A stretch of 64,000 bases of DNA from Phanerodontia chrysosporium (Eukaryota > Basidiomycota > Agaricomycetes > Polyporales > Phanerochaetaceae). Each line of letters begins with the position of its first letter. The first letter of the stretch is position 1. The notes under the pieces were generated by a model. It saw only the letters and a program-made list of their open reading frames with translations. It was not told where the DNA came from and searched no databases. The position numbers were made by a program, and so were the translations under genes. The stretch spans positions 124,001 through 188,000 of the forward strand of contig MJGA01000014.1 in assembly GCA_001910725.1 (NCBI GenBank). The letters run 5' to 3'. Below are positions 50,993-62,913 of the stretch, piece after piece.

Positions 50993-52542
50993 CTAGACGC
51001 GGGTGCCGTAGACGTCCTTGGGCTCAGTGCCGGCTTGGCCCTTGCGGATATTGGCCTGGGCCCACTTTTTGATGCGGATCGACTCGATCTGGATGAAGCC
51101 AGTGGTGTCGGTGGGCTCGAAGCCGCCGAGCTCATCCATGGACGACTGCTTCTCGTCGTAGAGGCCCTGCAAAAGCGTTCAGTCCAATGCTCATGAACAA
51201 CACACACGACTCGTACCTCGTCGGACGAACGGCCCTCGACGACGACGTTGCCCTTGTAAAGCTTGAGGCGGACAACACCGTTGACGGTGCGCTGGCTGGC
51301 AGGGATCGAGCTGATGATGAACTCGCGCTCGGGGGTGAACCAGTGGCCGTTGTAAAGGATCTTGCTAAGTTCGATCGTGACGAACTGATCACGGAGCGCG
51401 CGGACGTTGCGGTCGAGGGTGAGGCCCTCGATGTCCATGTGCGCGACACGGAGGATGGTCGCGCCGGGGGACTCGTAGCAACCACGGGACTTGACACCAA
51501 TGAAACGGTTCTCGACGATGTCGATGCGGCCGATACCGTGCTTGCGGGCGAGAGCGTTGAGCTTCAGGAAGACCTCGACCGGGTCCGTGTACTCCTTGTT
51601 CTCGTCAGGAACGGTAACCTTGACGGGCAGGCCGCGCTGGAACTCAATGGAAATGCGCTCAGGGGTGTTGGGAGCGTTCTCGGGGGCGGTGGTCAGCTTC
51701 CACATGTCATCGGGGGGAGTGGTGTTGGGGTCCTCAAGGATGCCGGCCTCGTAGGAGATATGGAAGAGGTTCTCGTCGGTCGACCATGGCTTGGCCTGGG
51801 TCTGCTGGACGGGGATGTTCTTCTCAGCGGCATACTGAAGCAGTGCCTGGCGACCAGCGAAGCGGTTGTAGAACTCGGGAATGCGCCACGGCGCGATGAC
51901 CTTGATATCGGGCTTAAGGCCGTAGAATGCGAGCTCGAAACGGACCTGGTCGTTGCCCTTGCCGGTGCAGCCGTGCGAGACGAAGCTGAGGGCGATGATG
52001 AGTGTTACGCGTCATTCTAGTGTCGATGCCACTCACTCGCAGCCCTCGCGGTCGGCGACTGCCATCATGCCACGGGCGATAACGGGACGAGCAAGCGAGG
52101 TTCCGAGGAGGTAGACACCTTCGTAGATGCAGTTGGCCTGGACGGCGGGGTAGATGAGCTCGGTAACGAACTCGCGCTTGAGGTCCTATCAGATGAGGAG
52201 GATGTGAGCCGATGCACAGCTAGACAAAGCGTAGTGTGGCGTACCTCCAAGAAGAACTTCTTGGCACCGACAGCCAGGGCCTTCTTGCGGGCAGCCTCGA
52301 AGTCCTGAACGCGGAGTGAGCATTTGGCTCGAAGGGGGGAGAGCTTTCAAAGCGTTACCTCTTCCTGACCGACATCAGCCATGAAGGCATAGACCTCATA
52401 GCCCTGCTCGATGAGCCAGGCCAGGATACAGGAAGTATCTGCACTCGAAGAGGTCAGCAGGCGATCACGGACGCCAGAGGAAGAGGTGCTCACCGAGGCC
52501 TCCAGAGTAGGCGAGCAAGACACGGCCCTTGGACTCGGACAT
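50993..52542 (-). CDS. ARG1: Argininosuccinate synthase
   Basis: Joins citrulline and aspartate with ATP cleavage in arginine synthesis. Exon 1 (ATG at 52542) gives MSESKGRVLLAYSGGL, whose SGG loop binds ATP, and splices to DTSCILAWLIEQGYEVYAFM and ADVGQEE. Later exons carry FFLEDLKREFVTELIYPAVQ, NCIYEGVYLLGTSLARPVIA, VSHGCTGKGNDQVRFELAFY, IAPWRIPEFYNRFAGRQALL and, in the long exon, MWKLTTAPENAPNTPERISI, VENRFIGVKSRGCYESPGAT and RVAHMDIEGLTLDRNVR. It ends PKDVYGTRV at 50993. About 410 residues, the normal length. It shares a 239-bp upstream region with SDS3. Confidence 0.97.
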
Positions 52543-52781
52543 GTTTTTGGGTGGGTGAGAGATGGAGAGAAAGAGCAGAGAGTGCAGAGCGAGCTAAAAA
52601 GTTGGGAGGGATATGACTCCAGTCGAGTCTGCACGCGATCTGGGCTTGCGATCAATGGCCTTCGGAGATCGCCGCGGGCGCCTATCACCTGCGAGTCGGG
52701 GCCTCCTCGAGCGGAAGCGCCGTGCCGCCAGACCGATTGTGAGCACAAGCCCTGCCCATTTCCCCCTCGTCGCCACCCGCC
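52543..52781. promoter_or_regulatory. Divergent promoter of ARG1 and SDS3
   Basis: 239 bp separate the two start codons. No TGACTCA (Gcn4/Cpc1 type) element was found; the nearest is ATGACTCC at about 52613-52620, a weak match to a cpc1-type site. Confidence 0.4.
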
Positions 52782-53919
52782 ATGCCGCCCCAGCCAGGTG
52801 TATTCGCCCTCCCCTACGCCTCCACCCACAAGCCCCGGGCCACGAACGGCGCCATCGACCCCGTCGACCCCGGCAGCTCATACCACCCGAGCAACCTGGG
52901 CGCGGGCCCCAGTCGGGTCTACGGTCAGTTTGGCCTACTCTCTGGAAGGCCCGGCTGACCAACGATAGTGACAGGCACTCCTGTGGAGGACCCTAGCGCA
53001 AAACGAAAGCGGAAAGAACTGTTGAGTAGACCGAGCAGAGAACACCTGGAAGGGTGAGTGCGCCATGGTTGTTCTTCTCACAATTGGTCTCAACGCACCC
53101 CAGCGCCCACTACAGCCCCGGAAAACACTATAACGAAACCATCCAGGAACTAACAGCGATTGCATGCCAGCTGGCAACCCACCCGGAGCTCGTTCCCGCA
53201 TACCAGCTGCGACTATACCCACTCTCCTTGGAGCGCTCGGCCCTGCTAGCGGCCTTGCAACACGAAGAGCAGCACGCCCTCGAGTGCGTGCAGCAGGCGT
53301 ACGAAGAAGAGCGCGAACGCGTCGAAGAAGAGTGGAAACGCGGTCGGGAGCGGATCAAGGAGCGGCTGCTGGAGGGCATCGAGGAGCGGCGCAGGCGCGC
53401 CAGGGAGGACAAGGAGGGTGAAGGGACCTCCGCAGGTGCGCCACCTGCCGTTCGCACGGGCCGTGCACAAGCCCTGACTCTACCGCAGACGCCACGCTCG
53501 ACTCGCAATCGCGTCCGCACATCACGCGCAAGCTGCGGAACAAGCTGGGCGGGACGTCTCCACCGCCGACGCCGCTCGCCTCGGGCACACCAGGCGGGGG
53601 CATCTCCTCCATCGCCTCGGGGCCGATCACCTCTGGCCCATTCTTGAATCCACATTCGCTCTCAGTCGACGAGCTGCCCTCGCCATTCCCGCTCCCGCTG
53701 ACGTCGGCGCACCTCAGCACCGGGGCAGGGACCAACGGGACAAACAACAGGAGGCGAGCGAAGGGTGGCGGACGCGAAGCACAGGCTGTCGGAGGCCTGG
53801 GCAAGAGCTTGCAGCTGCTGACAGGCTGTAAGGAGTCCGAGACAGATCAGGACCTCGGAGAAATCAGGCGGACGAAGAAACGCAGGGTCGCTGCCGGTGG
53901 CGGGACTGGCAAGGTTTAA
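52782..53919 (+). CDS. SDS3: Sds3-like histone deacetylase complex subunit
   Basis: Exons 52782-52923, 52975-53053, 53104-53435 and 53489-53919 splice in frame to 327 residues. The protein opens MPPQPGVFALPYASTH and has a basic KRKRKELLS. The Sds3/BRMS1 coiled coil follows (HYNETIQELTAIACQLATHP, ERSALLAALQHEEQHALECV, EEEWKRGRERIKERLLEGIE), then SRPHITRKLRNKLGG, the family's TRKLR motif. A Pro/Ser linker and a basic KKRR tail end the protein. Sds3 scaffolds the Rpd3L/Sin3 deacetylase complex. The family call rests on the coil and the TRKLR motif and is likely, not certain. Confidence 0.82.
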
Positions 53920-55415
53920 TGCATGCTGCGGGACACTGCGATTGTGAGTGCATATTACGTCGTAGCCGAAGGTCGCTGCTGACAGGGCGCGCTGCAGTAT
54001 TTAGTGCTCAAGGGCTCTCTCATGCTGTATACCACGTCGCTGTATTCATTACATAGGAACCGGTAATTGTTCGCTTGCGAGACGAACAGCTCTGGCCCAC
54101 CTTTTCCACCAGTCACTCGCAACGATGCACGGCCGAGGCGAGACGTCGCTTCAAGGCAGCAGGGAGTGGCTCGTGCTGCACAGCTGCGCGCTGCACATTC
54201 TCGTGTGAACCGCGGAAGCTTGTCGAACGCCACACCCCGTCGTCTCGCCGGCAAGTCAGCGGCCGCGCACCCGGGGGACGCGTGCACACGGGCGCGGCCC
54301 AAGGGGCGATGATCAGGCGCGAAGGGTGTGCATTGCGCAGGCCGGCGGAGCAGCGCGTGTGTGCAGCGTTGCGGTTCCTGAGCGGGTTGTGGTGCGCGCA
54401 GCCGCCGCACGCCAGGCACACGCGCACAATATTGCTGGGCGCGTGAGAACGCACCGCACCACAACGTTGCACTAGTATTTGCGTGCCGGCGGGCGTGTGC
54501 GTGTGTGGATGTGCCCGCGCGGGGCGGGGCCCCGCAGCACCACATCTGCGAACAGCAAGCTCTGCGGGAGATGCAGTTGTGCGTGCGTGTGCAGATCCTT
54601 GGGCGCGAGATAACGGTGGGAGAAGAAGCAGATTCGACCCTCCCCGAAGCGTATCGCGCTAGTCAATCTCACGAAGCGCGTTCCCCCGCAGGGGCGGCGG
54701 CGGCCCCCGGGGATCCCCACGCGTCTGCCCGTCTGCGCGGATGTCGCCCGGGGCCCCGCGCGCGGGGCGGGGAACGCACGCCCATGCCTCTGCTGCTGCG
54801 CAGCCGGCGGCGGCGTGGGCAGTGCGTTTGGGCTGCCGGAGGAGCCGTACCGCGCAAAGGGGGCAGGAAAGAGAGGTGTGCGCGCGCCGTTCGGTTTACG
54901 TTCGCAAGACGCAATCATGACGGGGTTTTTTTCTGCGTGCGGGAAGGGGAGGGCGCGCGTGCCCCGCCTGCGGTCGTGCCGCACACGTCTGCTGTCACGG
55001 TGCTGCGGGCAGCTGAGGCAGGATCGACGTCAGCCAGTGGACGCGGTCGGCGTGCACACGTACCGTGCGTTGGGACGTGTCTGCGGCCGGGCCGGGGCTG
55101 CGAATGGTATAGATTAAGACGTAAGGACTACAGAGGGCTAACATAACACCTTGCACATGCTACAAGAACAATAGCAGAACGAAGCTTGATAACGGAGGAA
55201 ACATGCCGGGGGGGTCGTACCCGGGGCAATACAGAGGACGCGGGGGCTAGAGGCTATTAACAAGTTGAGAACGGCGAGGCGTGACAAGAGACGTTTTTAA
55301 GAAAAAAAGGGCGAACTGCGGAAACTTAACAATTACGGGAGAACAGGTGCGAGGATCGATGAGGTTTGCGCGAGAGCGCGCCAGGGCGGGAAGATGCGGG
55401 GCCAATTACAGGTGA
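53920..55415. other. Convergent intergenic region, no gene recognised
   Basis: The left part (54070-55110) is very GC-rich with overlapping open frames on both strands, as expected by composition alone. The right part (55120-55340) is AT-rich and looks like the 3' UTR of the GATA gene. Confidence 0.5.
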
Positions 55416-57101
55416 TCATCTTCGCGCAGCGTCTCCTGGGTCGCTCCGCCGTTCCTGCGAGGCGTTCGACTCGTTGTCGCTGCCGTCGTCGCCGCTGGAG
55501 AGCGCGTCCGGGTTCGGCGGCCGCGCCTGTGCGCTGCCGCGCGCGCGGCCCGGCTCGCGGTTCCGCTTTTTGATCTGCAAACGCAAGAAGACGTGTGAGC
55601 CCGCGGGTGCGTGCGCAGAGAGGAAGGGCGGGTGTGCGGTACCAGCTTGGCGTAGACGAGCCCGCAGGCGTTGCAGAGCGTGCGCGGGCCTGCGGAGGGC
55701 GCGCGTCAGCGGCAACACGGACACGCGCAGCGCGGCGCAAACGAGAGAGAGAGGACGTACCGAGGGGCCCGCGCCGCCACTCGGGCGTCGACGTTGCGTT
55801 GCAGCCCAGGCACGTCTGGCCGCCTTCCGCGGCCGGCTCGCCGCGCTGCAGGGACGTGTTCAGCACAACCGGCGCGACAGTGCAGAGAGCGCGCGCGCGT
55901 GAGGGACGCACCGAGATGCTGACCTGCCTCGTGCGCGCAGGCGCGCCGTCGCCCTCCTCCGCAGGTGCAGCCGCGCGCGCGGCGTCCGCCGCCCTGCGCT
56001 GCACCTCGGCGTCGAGGGCCGCATGGCCGTACGCGGCGGCCTGCACCATCTGCTCGAGGCTCTCCGCGGCCGCGTCGCCGCGCGGGTGCATCGCGAGCGC
56101 GTTCGTCGACTCCAGGATCGCGCGGTACGACTCGATGAGCTGCGTGTCCCCACGAGATGCGAGGAAAAAAAAGGGCACAGAGCAACGGCGGTCAGGACGC
56201 GTCCACAACGCGAGCAGCGCACGCGGGGCGCACCTTGCTGTAGTCGAGCGTGCCCGCAGGCGCGCTCGCACCCGCGGCCTCATGCTGGCCCTCCGCCCTG
56301 CTGCTCCTGCGCACGCGCGGCGGCGCATGCTCGGCCGGCGCGCGCTCGCGCTCCTCGCGGCGCGGCTCGGGGTGGTGCGGCGGCGGCGGCGCGTCGGCGT
56401 GCTGCGCGTGCGCCTCGTGCGCGGCGTGCGGGTGCGCGGGATGCAGGTGCGGCGGGTGCGGCGGGTGTGGCACGCCCGGGGCGGCGGCAGCGGCGGTGGC
56501 GAACGGCGGCGCGTACGGCGGCCAGCTCTCGGGCGCGGGCGGCGGCGGGCGGGCCCCACTGCGCTGCCCCCTGCGGCGGCACGCCGTATGGCGGCGGCGG
56601 GTAGCCTGGCGTCGGATATCCTTGCTGCTGCTGCTGCTGCTGCTGGGGCGGCGCGGAGCCGTACGGCGCGGGCGGATGGCTTGCGGAGGTGCCCGCACGG
56701 GGCGGCGCCGGAGCCGGTGCTGCTGGTGCTACGGGTGCTGCTGGCGGCGGGTGCTGCGGGTGCGGATGCGGTGCTGGGGCTGGCGGCGGTGCGCGGGACG
56801 AGCTGGGCGGAAACGGGCCTGGGTCGGCGTACGGCGGGTAGCCCTGGTAGGCGTACGGCGCGTGGACGTCGGGCGGGCCGTGGAAGAGGTAGCGGCCGTC
56901 GGAGGCCATCGCGGGGGGCGCGCGCGGGGGCTGGGCGTCGCGGGGCTGGGGGGCGGCGCGGCGGGCGGGGCTGTCGCGGGCGTGGGGCGGGACGAGGGCC
57001 TGCTGGAGGGAGGAGTAGGAGCTGGGGCGGGGCGGTGCGCTGGGCGGGTGCGACGGGTGCGACGGCCGGGGCTGCTGGCGGGCGGGCGGGTGGTCAGCCA
57101 T
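55416..57101 (-). CDS. nsdD: NsdD-like GATA-type zinc finger transcription factor
   Basis: The start is the ATG at 57101 (MADHPPARQQPRPSHPSH). The N-terminal ~280 residues are Pro/Ala/Tyr-rich with a run of eight Gln. Next comes a helical segment (LIESYRAILESTNALAMHPR, LEQMVQAAAYGHAALDAEVQ). The GATA finger is split by introns: TCLGCNATSTPEWRRGPLG, then PRTLCNACGLVYAKL, then IKKRNREPG. The spacing is C-x2-C-x18-C-x2-C. The VYAKLIKKR extension is typical of NsdD, a regulator of sexual and fruiting development in fungi. It ends GDAARR at 55416. The Pro-rich exon appears to need one base more or less at about 56536-56560, in a GC-rich run, to stay in frame. Confidence 0.85.
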
Positions 57102-58155
57102 GGCGAGGGTGCGGGAGTCAGAGCAGGGGGCAGGCGGGCGGGCACCGCACGCCCATCGTGGAGGGCGTCGCGGACAAAGAGGACTCGGCAAGGCATGGGC
57201 TGATGCACAGACGGCCGTCTCGAGGAGGTTGCCCGTCTGCGCTACCTGGCCAACGCCAACCTCGGCCAGCCCGCGCACAAACAATTCCGATTTTCTCCAA
57301 CCGACAGCCCGTCCCAGATCTGCCGATCCGGCCTCGACGAAGCACGCCCATCGAGATTCGAGTCCGAGATGCACACACTCACGCTGCGATGCACGGCTCA
57401 CCACACTGCTCGTCGTAGGTGCGGCGAGAAAGGCCCAACACGCGGCGGCCAGCAACAAAATGCCGTTACTCGCCAGCCCGCACAGTCCCAAGCCCGCTCG
57501 ACAACCTCCCCAATCCGGCTCCTATCCTGCGGCCAAATCACAGGGGCGCCCTACGCGGCTCTTTCTTTTTCGTCTTTTCTCTCTCTCTCTCTCCTTCTCT
57601 CTGTCCCGTGTGCAGGCGCCCGATCTGCCTGGCTCCCGAAGCACGAAAATCCCAACTTGCACTCACAGTCGGACGTGGGGGGAGCGGAGTTGGCGCAGAG
57701 CGGCCGGGCGGCAGGGCGGCACGCGCGTTTGTTTTCTAGTTTTTCCCAGCGGAGCGCAAACGCGAGCCAACTCCGCCGGCACCGGTGCGCTCGGAGTATG
57801 GGCGACGATCTGCATGCCGACCGTGCCGGTGTGGGCTCAATATGCCACGCCTATCATGGCGCCCACGCCCCCCGCGCGTGTAGACGCCTCCCCAGGGTCG
57901 CAGCCATACAGCGCGTCATTACCACCAGCTCGCTCATCTCGCTAGCCGACGCGCTATCGTCGTCTGCGGCGCGCATGTGTTTTTGCGTTTGCTCTTACAC
58001 CCATCCGACCAGCACCGCGGCCGAGGCACAGACACACAATAACGACCACTATCGCGCGTGTTCACGCAGGGAATGAAGCAAATGCAGACCCTTGATGCGG
58101 CGCACAGAGGTATAATACAGTGGTTTTTCCTAGCTGCCCGCGCGTGCTGGGCACT
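57102..58155. promoter_or_regulatory. Upstream region of the GATA gene
   Basis: About 1 kb with a (CT)n tract at 57571-57603 and no credible ORF. The right end holds the 3' flank of the hydrolase gene. Confidence 0.4.
57571..57603 (+). repeat. CT-rich microsatellite
   Basis: Seven or so CT units in a pyrimidine tract, about 0.5 kb upstream of the GATA gene start; GA-rich on the gene's own strand. Confidence 0.8.
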
Positions 58156-59214
58156 CTACTGCTTGCCGAGGAGGTGCTTCTGGAACCAGCCGCACGTCGC
58201 CTTGAATGCGCCCTCCTTGCCGGCCTTGACCTTCGGGTCGCTCTGCGGACGGGTGAGCACATCACATACAGCGTCACACAGGCACACGGGAAGCTCACCA
58301 GGTCGCCGCGGACAGCAAAGCCGTGCACGCAGCCCTCCCAGAACGTGCGCTCGTAGCCGGGCTTGTACTGGCCGTTGCCGAGGATCGCGTCCGTCTTCTC
58401 TGCGAGCTCGATCGGGAACTGCTGGTCGACGGGGCAGCTGTTGATGAGCAGCGGGACGTTTGACTTTTCCTTGAGCGTCTGGGGGAGCACGCGCGACGTG
58501 CGTCAGTACTGCGCGACGCGACGCGGCAGGACACGACGCACCTCAATGTCCTGGGGGACCTGGAGCAGCGACGGGTGCGACACCGCGAGGGCGGTGATCT
58601 CGTTCTCGAAGGCGAGGTTGAAGCCGGTGCGGGCGCCGTAGCAGTAGCCGGTGACGCCGATCTTGGTGACACCCTCGGCCTTGAGGGCGGCGAGGACCTT
58701 GCGGACGCGGGGCTCCGAGTAGTCGATGCCGTTGCGGGCGAACCAGGTCTGGAAGTCAAAGGTCTTGCCGGGCTCGAACGCGTCGCCGGGGAGCGCGTCC
58801 TGGAAGAGGTTCGGGGCGACGCAGCGCAGGCCGTGCCGTGCAAAGTCGTCCGCGTTGAGCTGTGTGTGGGGGGCAGGGGCGTGTCAGCGCGCGGACGCGG
58901 CGGCGGCGGGCGCGGGGAGACGCGCCTTGTTGTTCACGAGGCTGAGGCCGAAGACGTCGGAGAGGTAGAGGACGACGGCGTCCTTGGGGTAGTCGCCCTC
59001 GGGAGTCGCGACGTAGCAGTCGATGCCGCCGATGTCCTCCATCTTGCCTGTCGAGGGTCAGTGTACGCGCTTCGGGGGCCCGGGCCGAGTACGATACCTT
59101 CGGGCGTGCCCTCGTGCTTGCAGCCTGGGAAGAAGAGCGACGGTGAGCACGGCGGGAAATGCAGGGTCGGGCGGGGCGAGACGCACCCTTGAAGCAGTCG
59201 TCGCAGAAGCTCAT
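58156..59214 (-). CDS. Dienelactone hydrolase family protein
   Basis: Starts at the ATG at 59214 (MSFCDDCFKG). Five or six exons: CKHEGTPEG; MEDIGGIDCYVATPEGDYPK with YLSDVFGLSLVNNK; then DDFARHGLRCVAPNLFQDAL, FDFQTWFARNGIDYSEPRVR and GYCYGARTGFNLAF, where the Cys is the catalytic nucleophile of this alpha/beta hydrolase family. LLINSCPVDQQFP supplies the probable Asp and FWEGCVHGFAVRGDL the His. It ends KHLLGKQ at 58156. About 250 residues. Family members open lactone rings in aromatic catabolism; in wood-decay fungi many act on unknown substrates. Confidence 0.9.
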
Positions 59215-60174
59215 GGTGTGCGGTGGCTGGCTGAGAGAGGCGGTGGGTAGTGTGTGTGTGTGTGTGGGAGGAGATGGGAGCGGCCGGCGCGAGAACAGGC
59301 TCTTATATATGTCAGCAGAGCGCGAGAGCTATGTATGGCGTCGAAATTTGCAGAAGCAGAAGAGGCTGCACGCACGGGACGGGTGATATCATCGTGCAGC
59401 CCTGATCGATCGCGCCGTATGGATATCCAACTTCCCGTGGGACTCTCCCTCGCCGACTCTCCCACTGCCGTCGCGTCCCGCCGCCGCCCCAGCAGCCATC
59501 AGCGTAGTCAGCACCGCTCACGTTGCTGGCGCGACACGCGGCACCCGCCGTCGCACACCCGCGCGCCGCTCGCGCGTCGACCGGCACAGCGACAAGTCGA
59601 CGCGACCCGACTTCAGCAACACTGCTGATTCAGCCCGGCCGCGGCGCCGCGTCCGGACGGGCTATGTTGTGTGTGTGTGACGCAAAGCGTGCGGCGTCGC
59701 GTCCGAAACGCGCGCGTCCCCGCTTTGCAGTCCGCCCCCAGCGCAGCGCTGCAACGCGTCGCCCCCCAACCGTCGCTCTGCGCCGCACTGCACGCGCGGT
59801 CTGCGATAAAAGCCAGTTGGCCCCCCAAAGGCGTCGACGCAGCTTCCCTTCCCAGCCGCCCCACGCCAATAGTCCCCTTCCCGCTCCTGGGGATTGTGGC
59901 GCGAGACGCGCAGCCCATGACAGCCCCGCCGAGGCGCACCACGCAATCTGCTACACGCTATCCCCGGTGCATCCCACACCAAGCAGCTGCAGAGAGGCCG
60001 CGGCAAAGCCTGCCAATGGAATAACAAGAAACGAGCGCGCGGCGATTACACTAGACGGGGCATCGTACAATAAGACCTGAGGGCGGCGAAACTAGCGTAC
60101 GTACGGGGGTAGATAATACACTCAATAAACACACGAAAGGAAAGAAACGAAAAAAATCAGGGCCCGCGCCCGCC
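59215..60174. promoter_or_regulatory. Upstream region of the hydrolase gene
   Basis: TATATAAG on the minus strand (about 59301-59310) lies ~90 bp before the ATG, with a (TG)8 tract between (59251-59266). The remainder to 60174 is GC-rich intergenic sequence and the 3' flank of SPT20. Confidence 0.45.
59251..59266 (+). repeat. (TG)8 microsatellite
   Basis: Eight TG units in the presumed 5' UTR of the hydrolase gene (CA repeats on its own strand). Confidence 0.9.
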
Positions 60175-62626
60175 TCACGTCCCCTGCATCCCGCCCGGCA
60201 CAGGCTTCGCGCTGCCCATCTGCATCTGCTGCGCGTGCGGCTGCAGCATTCCCGCGCCGGCGGGCATCCCACGCCCGACGCCCATCGCGCCCGCCGGCCA
60301 GTACTGCGGCATGCGCCCCGCCGCCGCCGCCTGCTGCATCGTCATCCCCAGCTGCGCGTAGTTGTACATCGGGTAGTGCCCCATCGCCTGTGCCTGCGCT
60401 GCGCCTGAGCCTGAGCCTGAGCCTGAGCCTGCGCCTGCGCGACCGCCGCAGCCTGGTCTTGCCCCTGCGCTGCCTGCTGCTGTTGCTGTTGCTGCTGCAT
60501 GGCGCCCGCCTGCCCGCCCGCGCCCGCGCCCGCACCCGCGATATGCGGCACGAGCTGCGCATGTGGCGCATGTCCGGGCATCGCAGGGCGGAGCATCGCG
60601 GCGTTGTACTGCTGGTTCTGCGCCTGCGCCTGTGCGGCCAGGGCGGCGTACTGGTTGTACGCCTGCGCCTGCGCCTGCATCTGCGGGACCTGCGCGTTGT
60701 TCGCCATCGGCGAACGCGCCGCTGCTGCCGCCGCCGCCGCTGCGACGACGGCGGGCGTGAGCGGCTGGTGCGCGTGCATCGGGCTCCCCTGCGCGGGCAT
60801 CTGCTGCTGTGCGTGCTGCCGCGGCGACATCTGCGGGGGCGCCGCCGCGCCCTGCGCCCCCATGCCCTGCGCATTCGCCATCGCCGTCGGCGGGCGCGGC
60901 GACGCGGCCTGTGCAGGCGTGCCCGTGCCGTTCACCCGGTTCTGCGCCTGCTGCTGCAACATCTTGAACAGTGTCTGCCGCTGGGTCTGGATCCAGTTCT
61001 GCTGCTGCTGCACGGGCAGGTTGTTCAGGTACTGGATCATCTGCGCATTCACGGGCTGCTCGGCCACCAATGTGTATCAGCCCTTGTTGCGTCCTGTGCT
61101 CAAGTGTGTTGTAACACGTACCTTTTTCTGCATCCGGCAAAACACGGCTACGAGGTCCTGAATATTGTTTGGGAGCTGGAAATTGGACATGGCTGGATGT
61201 GCGGATGGCTGCGTTTGAGGAGGTGCCGGAGCCTGTTGCACGGTCGTAGGCTGCATAGCGGGCGACTGCATCGGCTGCACGGGATGCTGCGGTTGCTGCA
61301 CCGACGGTGGACGCATGACCGGGCTGGCTTGCGAAACAATCGGAACGGAGGATGGAGGTCGCGGCATCGGGGTCTGGGAAGGCTGTGGTGGCGTTGGAGG
61401 CGTATTGCGGACAGTGGGATACATCTGCATATGTGGCGGTATTGCAGACGGTGGCACAGTTGACGGTGGCCGCGGCGACTGGCGAACAACCTTTGGGGGT
61501 TGGCCGTTCGTCGCCGCGAGCGTGACACCGGTAGGCGGTGGTGGGACCGCGGGCATGATATTCGGCAAATGTGAAGTAGACGATGACGATGATGCTGGGG
61601 TTTGTGCTTGCGATGCTTGAGGAGCCTTGGTGAGGAAGACCGCGGGATTGATGCCATGGTTCCCTGACAGGTTCGAGGGCGGGGTCGTATGTGCAGTGGG
61701 AGGAGGTACTGGTGTCGAGGAAGTCGTGCTCGCCTTGCTTTCCCGCATCTTCTGCAAGACTTCCAAGATCCGATAGCTACTCAGACGTCAGCCGGGCACC
61801 CTACACAATAGAAACACCAAAGCGGACCTTGGCGGCGTCGACCTGTTATTACGCGGGTTCATGTATTGCGAAATCTTGATTCGACGGGCCTTCTCGCTCT
61901 CTTCTTCCTCTTGTTCCATGGCAGCAGCCTTGCGCTTGAGGGATGGAGGCGTCTTGGGAACGGAGATTCGGAGGACATGGTTTGCCATACGTGCGAGATG
62001 GGGATCGGGGTCCAGACATAGTGGAGGCGCAGTAGCGACCTGCACACGTCACCAAAGGTACGTGAGTACATACTAGGATGTCACCTTTCTCGTACACACC
62101 AATATCCGTGCCTCCACTTCAAGAGCTTCCTGGTCCGTCCAGGTATTCCCCGCCTTCTGATTCAACAAACACAAGTCTGCCCACAAGGTTTCGGGATTTG
62201 GCGTCAGGACTACGCGGGATCGTTCCGGGTTCGTGAGTATCGGATCTTTGGCCTTCGGCGGCCTGTAATCCAGGAGCTCAACAATCATGCATCCTGCGCT
62301 TCGAGGCTCCGTCAGTGACAACTGTGCAGGCCGACGGAAAGCGGACCTTCATAGAACGGTAGATTGGCAGCATCGAAAAGCTCCAGGAAATCTGCGGGTA
62401 TCCGCTGTGCGCGAATGTCATCTAATAGCGACTGCACGGAGGGGGTCAGGAACAATAGAAGCCGGAGCCGCAGACTACACACCGCCACTTGGTTATTATA
62501 CAGGAACTTGGAGCCGTTGTTCAGCGTCCAGTGTTCGGGGTATAGGTGCACGGTAAACGAAGGAGGGGACGACTCGTGTTGGGTCAGGAGCTCCTCCACG
62601 GAGCGGGAGACGTTGTAGCTCGCCAT
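60175..62626 (-). CDS. SPT20: SAGA complex subunit Spt20
   Basis: Starts at the ATG at 62626 (MASYNVSRSVEELLTQHE). The conserved Spt20 domain follows over several exons: SFTVHLYPEHWTLNNGSKFL, SLLDDIRAQRIPADFLELFD, CMIVELLDYRPPKAKDP and VVLTPNPETLWADLCLLNQ. Next are LCLDPDPHLARMANHVLRIS, a basic KRKAAAMEQEEEE coil, a long Pro/Ser/Gln region and MQLPNNIQDLV-like helices. The C-terminus is a Gln/Ala/Met-rich low-complexity domain with QA repeats, ending KPVPGGMQGT at 60175. Spt20 is needed for assembly of the SAGA coactivator. The frame switches inside the QA repeat: a single C at 60399 where CC is expected. This is either repeat slippage or a consensus error. Confidence 0.93.
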
Positions 62627-62913
62627 GGATGTCGTCCGCGAGCCGCAACGCGCCGCGGGTAGACCGCACAGACTCGGCGCGGAGTAGGCTGGGGAACGGA
62701 TGCGGACTTGTTCCCAGACGCTGCTGGAGGCGTCTGCCTCGGGGGCGTGGTCGCTGTGCCCGACGTCGTGCTGACCGCGATGGTCAACGTACAGTTATGA
62801 GTCTGGTCCTACCAAACACAGGCACCGTGATATTGAGCCTGTCTTATGTAATACACGCCATCCCTCGTCATGTCAGGCGCCCAGCACACGCTTCTTGTCT
62901 ACTAAGCAAGAAA
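62627..62913. promoter_or_regulatory. Divergent upstream region of SPT20 and HGH1
   Basis: 287 bp between the start codons of two head-to-head housekeeping genes. No motif was assigned. Confidence 0.4.

Noticed and set aside
54067..55146. Open frames on both strands between SDS3 and the GATA gene
   Set aside because: Explained by high GC and few stops; no recognisable protein features.
55595..57418. 607-codon plus-strand frame across the GATA gene
   Set aside because: Composition artefact of very GC-rich sequence; almost only Arg, Ala and Gly, while the minus strand has the GATA finger.
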